A program made the translations under genes and the position numbers. Below the pieces are notes generated by a model. It worked only from the letters and a program-made list of their open reading frames with translations, was not told where the DNA came from and made no database searches. This document shows positions 5,773 to 9,751 of a DNA stretch of 9,751 nucleotides, piece after piece (the first letter of the stretch is position 1; every line of letters starts with the position of its first letter). The stretch covers positions 1-9,751 of the forward strand of contig JAUVFC010000049.1 of assembly GCA_030594505.1 (NCBI GenBank), written 5' to 3'. The DNA is from Desulfobacterales bacterium (lineage in GTDB: Bacteria; Desulfobacterota; Desulfobacteria; Desulfobacterales; C00003106).

Positions 5773-5982
5773 ATGCTAATACCAAAACACGCACTTCAAC
5801 TCATATCCGCGATCCAAAGCGCCAAAGGCAAGCGCAATGCGTGGGAAAAGAAGTTTTTGGCATCCGTGTCCAACCAGGTCAAGAATGATCGGTGCTTGTC
5901 TGACGCGCAGAGCCGGGCATTACAAGAAATTTACCGTAAATCGCAAAATAACCGAGGCTATCAAAACAGGGAAGTCGCGTAA
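5773..5982 (+). CDS. Small recombination-module protein of unknown function
   Basis: A 69-residue basic protein, 4 nt after the exonuclease stop and overlapping the next start by 1 nt (TAATG). It has a compact helical pattern: KHALQLISAIQSAKGKRNAWEKKFLASVSNQ, then LSDAQSRALQEIYRKSQ. The second half resembles the C-terminal tail of the RecT-like protein upstream (ITDAQRGRLYAIS) and small domains found at the ends of phage annealing and DNA-binding proteins. A role as a DNA-binding or SSB-binding accessory is plausible, not shown. The ribosome-binding site is weak, so it probably depends on translation of the exonuclease gene. Confidence 0.6.
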   Translation: MLIPKHALQLISAIQSAKGKRNAWEKKFLASVSNQVKNDRCLSDAQSRALQEIYRKSQNNRGYQNREVA

Positions 5983-6695
5983 TGGAATTTGAACACAAGA
6001 CATTATTTCTGGATATTGAAACAACAGGACTTCCGATAAAGATGGTTCCGGCAAAGAAGCCGGGCGCTATGAAAAAGCAACAACTTGATTACAAAACTGA
6101 GTACATGGAATTTCCGTACATCGTTGAAATGGCTTGGGCAATCAATGATGAGGAGCCGACACATTACATAATCAACCAAGAGGGCCGCGAGATTCCTAAA
6201 GAGGCAAGCGATATTAACGGGATTACGACGGAGATCACGAATAAATCAGAAGATAAATTTTGCGATATTATTCCTGGTCTTATATTAGTTGGTTATGATT
6301 GTGAAATAGTTGTTGGACACGGCTTGTATTTCGACACCTCTACAATAAAGGCAAACATCTTGAGAGACATTCAGCTGGGATCTAATTTAATTGGGTTTGA
6401 ACAAGCGACAGAAACCCTCCATAAACACAAAAGAATCGACACGATGAGATCGGCAATTAAGATGTGCCGTAAATGGCCCACCCTGTCCGAACTTCACATG
6501 AAAATATTCCGGAAGGGGTTCGAGGCTCACAACAATGTAGAGGATCTTGAAGCCACGCGGCGGTGCTGTAAATGGATGAAGGCGAAGGGAATCGTCCCGA
6601 CTTGGGAAAAATTGCAGGAGAAGAAAGTAGCGGAAGTCAGAGGAGCTATAGCGTATGAAGCGATGCATCATCAAAAAAAGGAGTCTTGGGAATAA
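5982..6695 (+). CDS. DEDDh-family 3'-5' exonuclease (DnaQ-like)
   Basis: A 237-residue exonuclease of the RNase T/DnaQ superfamily. Exo I is LFLDIETTG (D11, E13), Exo II is VGHGLYFDTS (D118) and Exo III is AHNNVEDLEAT (H183, D188), so all four acidic residues and the general-base His are present. RIDTM at 151-155 is the usual strand before Exo III. Two departures are visible: an insertion of about 25 residues after Exo I (KMVPAKKPGAMKKQQLDYK), and Gly in place of the common Asn in Exo II (GHG for GHN). The enzyme would trim 3' ends of DNA or RNA. AGGGA at 5968-5972 precedes the start. It is not attached to a polymerase, so proofreading is unlikely; replication or recombination clean-up fits the neighbourhood. 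Confidence 0.82.
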   Translation: MEFEHKTLFLDIETTGLPIKMVPAKKPGAMKKQQLDYKTEYMEFPYIVEMAWAINDEEPTHYIINQEGREIPKEASDINGITTEITNKSEDKFCDIIPGLILVGYDCEIVVGHGLYFDTSTIKANILRDIQLGSNLIGFEQATETLHKHKRIDTMRSAIKMCRKWPTLSELHMKIFRKGFEAHNNVEDLEATRRCCKWMKAKGIVPTWEKLQEKKVAEVRGAIAYEAMHHQKKESWE

Positions 6696-7264
6696 TGGAA
6701 AAAATAGCGCAACTTTATAAAGGGAACTTTGAAGAAGTATCCATCAATTTCTCCAGAGTCTGGGCAATGCCGAGTGCGTGGACATTTTCAATCCACCCAA
6801 TACAAGTTTTGATTGATCGTTATGTCGACGACGGAAAAGGATGGATTGATCCGTATGCAGGGAAATATTCTCCAGCTGAAATAACAAACGACCACAATCC
6901 AGAAAGAAGTGCAGGTTACTGTATGGAGGCGATTGACTTTGTTAATCAATTAAGCGGCCGTTACCGCGGAATCTTGTTTGATCCACCATACTCGTTCACA
7001 CAAATTAAAGAGCATTACATTAGACTTAATAAGCCTAGAGGTATCCACACCGGGCGAATGGGTTTTTATGAGAAAGTTAAATCAGCGGCATGTGAAAAGA
7101 TTTTGCCGGGAGGGCATGCAATTTCTTGCGGATGGAACACGAATGGATTCGGGAAAGCAAGAGGATTCAAGATTGTTGAAATTATGGCCGTAGCGCACGG
7201 GGGCAGTAAAAATGACACCACTATAACTATTGAACGAAAGGAATCCGATGAAGCTAATCAGTGA
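6695..7264 (+). CDS. DPPY-motif DNA adenine methyltransferase-like protein
   Basis: A 189-residue protein resembling small phage adenine methyltransferases. The catalytic motif IV is GILFDPPYSFTQ. The motif I-like segment WIDPYAGKYSPAEITNDHNP lies before it, giving the I-to-IV order of SAM-dependent N6-adenine enzymes. The C-terminal half contains ILPGGHAISCGWNTNGFG and TITIERK, which fit the later strands of the fold. No target-recognition domain is visible, and 189 residues is short for a solitary Dam-type enzyme, so target site and activity are open. AAGGAG lies at 6678-6683, and the ATG at 6695 overlaps the upstream stop (TAATG) at 11-nt spacing. The in-frame TTG at 6686 is only 2 nt from the ribosome-binding site, so I rejected it. 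There is no restriction partner, so protection or regulation of phage DNA is likeliest. Confidence 0.72.
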   Translation: MEKIAQLYKGNFEEVSINFSRVWAMPSAWTFSIHPIQVLIDRYVDDGKGWIDPYAGKYSPAEITNDHNPERSAGYCMEAIDFVNQLSGRYRGILFDPPYSFTQIKEHYIRLNKPRGIHTGRMGFYEKVKSAACEKILPGGHAISCGWNTNGFGKARGFKIVEIMAVAHGGSKNDTTITIERKESDEANQ

Positions 7265-7490
7265 AACACCCGAATCAAAGACGTTCCAATGCGGAAGATG
7301 TCCTAAGAAAGTAACGTTTGACAAACCCGTAAAATTATCTGAGGTCGCTGACTGTCGTGAGGACGAAGAGAACGTAACCACCATGACCCGGGTAGACAAA
7401 GTCGGCACAAGAGGCAAGCGGTTTCGTAGTGGGAAAGACCTGAGACGGCTTAAGAAGTTTAAGCGGACAATTGGATTCTTTTTGAAATAG
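7248..7490 (+). CDS. Small CxxC protein of unknown function
   Basis: An 80-residue protein with an N-terminal FQCGRCPKKVTF motif (CxxC), a third Cys in ADCRED, and a strongly basic C-terminus (KRFRSGKDLRRLKKFKR). The CxxC knuckle suggests half a zinc ribbon, but a fourth ligand is not evident, so metal binding may need a dimer or may not occur. The basic tail suggests nucleic-acid binding. AAAGGA at 7237-7242 is 5 nt before the ATG at 7248, preferred over an in-frame TTG at 7230. The gene overlaps the methyltransferase end by 17 nt and is the last gene of the continuous block before the structured intergenic region. Confidence 0.6.
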   Translation: MKLISETPESKTFQCGRCPKKVTFDKPVKLSEVADCREDEENVTTMTRVDKVGTRGKRFRSGKDLRRLKKFKRTIGFFLK

Positions 7491-7527
7491 TCCTTGCAAT
7501 TTGGGCTTGGATGTGCGAGATTAAGTT

Positions 7528-7656
7528 ATGGCGAAGATCGATAAATCAAATTCAAAAATTAAATCAAACCAGTCCCCGGCAGGGAGGGTGTATCCCACCT
7601 ACGATCTTCGCCGATCTTCTCTGTCCGGGGACTCTTTATTTGGAGGGGGAGAATGA
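7528..7656 (+). CDS. Possible 42-residue ORF inside the structured interval
   Basis: An ATG at 7528 opens a 42-codon frame ending in TGA at 7654-7656, overlapping the next ATG (ATGA). The product starts MAKIDKSNSKIKSNQ and ends SLFGGGE; it is polar and low in complexity and matches no family I know. No good ribosome-binding site precedes it. The overlap arises automatically because the next gene's second codon begins with A, and a 43-codon open frame is not improbable. I list it as an alternative or addition to the RNA interpretation. Confidence 0.2.
   Translation: MAKIDKSNSKIKSNQSPAGRVYPTYDLRRSSLSGDSLFGGGE
7530..7633 (+). ncRNA. Candidate pseudoknotted RNA / structured leader
   Basis: This lies within the 162-nt interval 7491-7652 between two genes. 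Two perfect inverted repeats interleave. GGCGAAGATCG (7530-7540) pairs with CGATCTTCGCC (7602-7612), 11 bp. AGTCCCCGG (7571-7579) pairs with CCGGGGACT (7625-7633), 9 bp. The order arm1-arm2-arm1'-arm2' defines an H-type pseudoknot with an A/U-rich first loop of 30 nt, a second loop of 22 nt holding a GGGA/TCCC hairpin, and a third loop of 12 nt. GATCTTC is present twice (7603-7609 and 7613-7619), so the first arm has an alternative partner. The second stem is followed by CTTTATTT and then, 8 nt on, the GGAGGGGG of the next gene. It could act as a translational or transcriptional control element of that gene, or as a free RNA. I do not recognise a known class. Confidence 0.55.
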
Positions 7657-8372
7657 AAACGCTTATACTCAAAGAATCAGATTTTTTTAAAAAAGCTGGG
7701 AGTTGCTACAAAGAATATGTTGGAGAAGAGGAACTTGACGGTTTTAATGGGAACCTTGAGGTAGGGGCGAGTCTTGGATGGTTAAAGATTAAGAGAGGCA
7801 TAAAAGTGTCTGGCTATATTCGCATTAAAGCCGGTTCGGGCATTAAAGCCGGTTCGGGCATTGAAGCCGGTGAGGGCATTGAAGCCGGTTGGGGCATTAA
7901 AGCCGGTTGGGGCATTGAAGCCGGTTGGGGCATTGAAGCCGGTGAGGGCATTGAAGCCGGTTCGGGCATTGAAGCCGGTTCGGGCATTAAAGCCGGTTCG
8001 GGCATTGAAGCCGGTGAGGGCATTAAAGCCGGTGAGGGCATTGAAGCCGGTGAGGGCATTGAAGCCGGTTCGGGCATTGAAGCTCTTTATATATTTAGCT
8101 TTAGCTGGGAAGTTGTTTGTAAATGGTTCGCTACTAAACAACTTCCTTTTTCACGTAAATACTATTCTTATGCGCCACCTCTCAGGAAGTGGGAATTACA
8201 GATATTAGATACAGCAAATTGCTGGAATTTTTATCGGAAAGTGCCGACTAAAAAAGAAGCTGAAAAAATTTGCGAATGGGATGGCTGGCATTGGATTGTC
8301 AGGGCGCAACTTGAAATGTTTTTCGGATTAAAGGATAAATATGTTTTGAAAAAGGAATTAGGTAATGGCTAA
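7653..8372 (+). CDS. Hexapeptide-repeat (GIxAGx) phage protein
   Basis: A 239-residue protein in three parts. Residues 1-56 form a beta-rich lead-in whose end (LEVGASLGWLKIKRGIKVSGYI) looks like degenerate repeats. Residues 57-140 hold fourteen six-residue units, G-I-[E/K]-A-G-[S/E/W], with the first unit starting with R. Residues about 141-239 form an aromatic, Trp-rich C-terminal domain (WEVVCKWFATK, CEWDGWHWIVRAQ). The period and the spacing of Ile and small residues fit a left-handed beta-helix (hexapeptide-repeat) solenoid with variable residues facing out. I do not know its function. Similar repeat proteins occur in phages, as I recall, but I cannot cite one. GGAGGGGG at 7642-7649 gives strong initiation just after the structured RNA. 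The 3' end overlaps the initiator-like gene by 8 nt. Confidence 0.75.
   Translation: MKTLILKESDFFKKAGSCYKEYVGEEELDGFNGNLEVGASLGWLKIKRGIKVSGYIRIKAGSGIKAGSGIEAGEGIEAGWGIKAGWGIEAGWGIEAGEGIEAGSGIEAGSGIKAGSGIEAGEGIKAGEGIEAGEGIEAGSGIEALYIFSFSWEVVCKWFATKQLPFSRKYYSYAPPLRKWELQILDTANCWNFYRKVPTKKEAEKICEWDGWHWIVRAQLEMFFGLKDKYVLKKELGNG
7821..8072 (+). repeat. 18-bp tandem repeat array (14 units)
   Basis: Fourteen contiguous 18-bp units of GGCATT-RAA-GCCGGT-NNN encode six residues each, in frame. The third codon alternates GAA/AAA (Glu/Lys) and the sixth is TCG, GAG or TGG (Ser/Glu/Trp). The other four codons are invariant at the nucleotide level, except that the first unit begins CGC. The near-identity at silent positions indicates recent expansion or ongoing homogenisation by slippage or recombination. 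Confidence 0.95.
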
Positions 8373-9183
8373 GCGATTCACAGACACAGAAAAATGGAAG
8401 AAGAAATGGTTGAGACAACTTTCTTCTGAGTATAAATTATTCTGGGTCTATCTTCTTGATGATTGTACTCATGCCGGCATATGGGACGTTGATATGGAGA
8501 TAGCCAACATAAGGCTCGGGTTAGAATTGGAGGAAGAAAAAGTCCTTGATGTTTTTAAAGACAAAATACTTTCTATTGATAATGGGAATAAATGGTTTGT
8601 TCCGGGGTTTATTGATTTTCAGTATGGAGATTTAAATTCAGGCAATAGAGTCCACAATTCTGTAATTTCTTCTTTGAAAAAAGAAGGGGCTTATAAGGGG
8701 CTTAAACACCCTTTGCAAGGGTGTAAGGATAAAGACAAGGATAAAGCTAAGGATAAAGACAAGGATAAAGCTAAAAACAAAGATAAACAGAAAACCTTCG
8801 ACTTTGAATCTGTCTGGGCGTTATATCCACCCGGGAAGAAGTTTGGGAAAGCGGAGGCCCGGGGACATTTCAACACCACAGTAAAAACGGATGAGGATTT
8901 TGCCAATCTAAAAAAGGCGCTTAAGAATTACATAGACAGCAAGCGTGTTAAAGAGGGGTTTGCGAAAGACGGCTGTAACTGGTTCGATGACTGGCAGCCT
9001 TGGGTTGACTGGAAGGACACCGAGCCTAAAAAGCCAGTCCTGAGAGATCCAGGGGCCGAATCTGACGCGCAGTATGAGCAATGGAAGAAGGAGGGCCGGG
9101 GACGGGAAAAGGGGGTCAGGAATCCAAAGGGGATTGAAAGAGTTAAAAAATTGACGGAAACCATTTCAACAAAAGGAGAATAA
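8365..9183 (+). CDS. Phage replication initiator / replisome-organiser-like protein
   Basis: A 272-residue protein built like phage replication proteins. The N-terminal domain (about residues 1-115) reads FTDTEKWKKKWLRQLSSEYKLFWVYLLDDC, AGIWDVDMEIANIRLG and a helix-rich remainder, consistent with a winged-helix DNA-binding domain as in replisome organisers. A lysine/aspartate linker (residues 121-143, KDKDKDKAKD repeated) follows. The C-terminal module (about 146-215) is FESVWALYPPGKKFGKAEARGHF and NYIDSKRV, ending CNWFDDWQPWVDW, a pattern common at the ends of phage initiator and DnaD/DnaT-like loaders. It would bind the origin and help load a helicase, which is not in the window. AAGGA at 8352-8356 precedes the ATG, which lies inside the previous gene. 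The linker-coding DNA carries a dyad and iteron-like repeats. Confidence 0.7.
   Translation: MAKRFTDTEKWKKKWLRQLSSEYKLFWVYLLDDCTHAGIWDVDMEIANIRLGLELEEEKVLDVFKDKILSIDNGNKWFVPGFIDFQYGDLNSGNRVHNSVISSLKKEGAYKGLKHPLQGCKDKDKDKAKDKDKDKAKNKDKQKTFDFESVWALYPPGKKFGKAEARGHFNTTVKTDEDFANLKKALKNYIDSKRVKEGFAKDGCNWFDDWQPWVDWKDTEPKKPVLRDPGAESDAQYEQWKKEGRGREKGVRNPKGIERVKKLTETISTKGE
8706..8772. other. Candidate replication origin: dyad plus iteron-like repeats
   Basis: A perfect 19-bp dyad, ACACCCTT-TGC-AAGGGTGT (8706-8724), directly abuts four head-to-tail 12-bp units of AAGGATAAAG followed by AC or CT (8725-8772), which form two identical 24-bp copies. A-rich DNA follows (8773-8800). The array lies in the middle of the initiator-like gene and encodes its linker, the same arrangement as the lambda origin inside gene O. 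The repeats may instead merely encode a flexible Lys/Asp linker. Confidence 0.45.
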
Positions 9184-9184
9184 C

Positions 9185-9751
9185 ATGTGTAAATTCGCGT
9201 CGGCCATCAGTAACGGCGAAGGAAAAGTTTTGTTTTTTAAACCAGAGGACGTTGTCAATCTTTTGGCTATCGGCAATCCGAAGAATTACGACTTTAACTC
9301 TCACACGTCAGTTGCGGACTATCACGGGATTAAGGGAGCCGAAGAAGATAAATGGAATAAGTGGGAATATGATCCAGCAAGTAAAGTTTTGACGCGTGAC
9401 ACAATGAATGCAAAAGATGACAGCAAGAAGGTTAAATGTGTTCTCAGTAAATTTTTTGAAGGAAAACCTTTAGATTATTTAAAGAATTTATATGAACAGA
9501 GGGCAGTAAGTGGCTCGAAAGGCGTGAACTCCTCGGATGGCGTGAACTACTCGAAAGGCGTGAACTCCTCGAAAGGCGTGAACTCCTCGGATGGCGTGAA
9601 CTCCTCGTATGGCGTGAACTACTCGAAAGGCGTGAACTCCTCGAAAGGCGTGAACTCCTCGGATGGCGTGAACTACTCGAAAGGCGTGAACTCCTCGGAT
9701 GGCGTGAACTACTCGAAAGGCGTGAACTCCTCGAAAGGCGTGAACTCCTCG
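9185..9751 (+). CDS. Hexapeptide-repeat (GVNxSx) phage protein, 3' truncated by window
   Basis: A frame of 189 codons open to the right edge. AAGGAG at 9173-9178 lies 6 nt before the ATG, 1 nt after the initiator-like gene's stop. The N-terminal about 108 residues begin MCKFASAISNGEGKVLFF and contain NYDFNSHTSVADYHGIKG and EEDKWNKWEYDPASKVLT, then DDSKKV and PLDYLKNLYEQ. This resembles, from memory, a recurrent N-terminal domain of phage early proteins that precedes short-repeat regions. From residue 113 on it consists of six-residue units G-V-N-[S/Y]-S-[K/D/Y], twelve complete and one cut by the edge. The spacing of Val and Gly suits a beta-solenoid. Function is unknown. It pairs in style, not in repeat sequence, with the GIxAGx protein two genes upstream. 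Confidence 0.75.
   Translation, partial: MCKFASAISNGEGKVLFFKPEDVVNLLAIGNPKNYDFNSHTSVADYHGIKGAEEDKWNKWEYDPASKVLTRDTMNAKDDSKKVKCVLSKFFEGKPLDYLKNLYEQRAVSGSKGVNSSDGVNYSKGVNSSKGVNSSDGVNSSYGVNYSKGVNSSKGVNSSDGVNYSKGVNSSDGVNYSKGVNSSKGVNSS
9521..9751 (+). repeat. 18-bp tandem repeat array (12 full units, runs off the edge)
   Basis: Contiguous 18-bp units of GGCGTGAAC-TMC-TCG-NNN encode one hexapeptide each. Codon 4 is TCC or TAC (Ser/Tyr) and codon 6 is AAA, GAT or TAT (Lys/Asp/Tyr); all other codons are identical in every unit. A partial unit (GGC TCG AAA) precedes the array at 9512-9520. The array continues past the window. Confidence 0.95.

Noticed and set aside
7782..8208. Long open frames on both strands across the GIxAGx array (e.g. 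reverse-strand TGFNAR/L/P repeats and a forward ALKPVR frame)
   Set aside because: An 18-bp tandem repeat without stops stays open in every frame. The annotated frame alone has a ribosome-binding site and sensible flanking domains.
7821..9751. CRISPR array or diversity-generating retroelement as explanation of the tandem repeats
   Set aside because: Units are contiguous 18-mers without spacers and in frame, so not CRISPR. Variation is not confined to adenine positions, and no reverse transcriptase or template repeat is present, so there is no support for a DGR.

Overview
The window looks like the left end of a prophage, or of a temperate-phage contig with host flank, in a bacterium I cannot name. 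Strong AAGGAG-type ribosome-binding sites precede most genes, base composition is moderate, and genes overlap by 1-17 nt in one long rightward run. The only host-like gene is the 3' end of a polytopic membrane protein of the O-antigen ligase/polymerase (Wzy/WaaL) type at the left edge. This suggests, but does not prove, a Gram-negative host.

Layout. (1) Positions 1-393: host-like O-antigen ligase fragment. (2) Positions 394-1124: leftward lysogeny module, with a Cro/CI-type HTH repressor and a coupled 71-aa hydrophobic protein. It is bounded by two perfect 19-bp direct repeats (396-414 and 1310-1328). (3) Positions 1143-1281: divergent switch, with a leftward promoter (TTGACA-17-TACACT) overlapped by a palindromic operator, and a rightward promoter (TTTACA-17-TACAAT). 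(4) Positions 1380-1899: three tiny early genes (ribbon-helix-helix regulator, unknown helical protein, one-TM protein). (5) Positions 1916-7490: DNA metabolism, comprising a Rad50/SMC-like ATPase, a lysine-rich unknown protein, a 109-nt tRNA-like element, a RecT-like annealing protein, a PD-(D/E)XK exonuclease, a small LSDAQ protein, a DEDDh 3'-5' exonuclease, a DPPY-motif methyltransferase and a small CxxC protein. (6) Positions 7491-7652: a non-coding interval with two long interleaved inverted repeats, a candidate pseudoknot RNA. (7) Positions 7653-9751: two genes made of 18-bp/6-aa tandem repeats, flanking a replication-initiator-like gene that carries a dyad plus iteron-like repeats (candidate origin).

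How it may work together. The repressor probably shuts off the rightward promoter and autoregulates its own. On induction the RHH protein would be made first. The RecT-like protein plus PD-(D/E)XK nuclease would act as a two-component recombinase, assisted by the ATPase and the DEDDh exonuclease. The initiator-like protein would start replication.

The least explained part is the right third. It combines a structured RNA leader with two proteins whose central arrays share a six-residue period, a conserved hydrophobic-plus-glycine frame and two variable positions per unit, but have unrelated repeat sequences. They sit in the replication region rather than with tail genes. The tRNA-like element, the candidate origin and a 20-residue Cys-rich mini-ORF are further items of interest. 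All assignments come from motif reading; no search was run.
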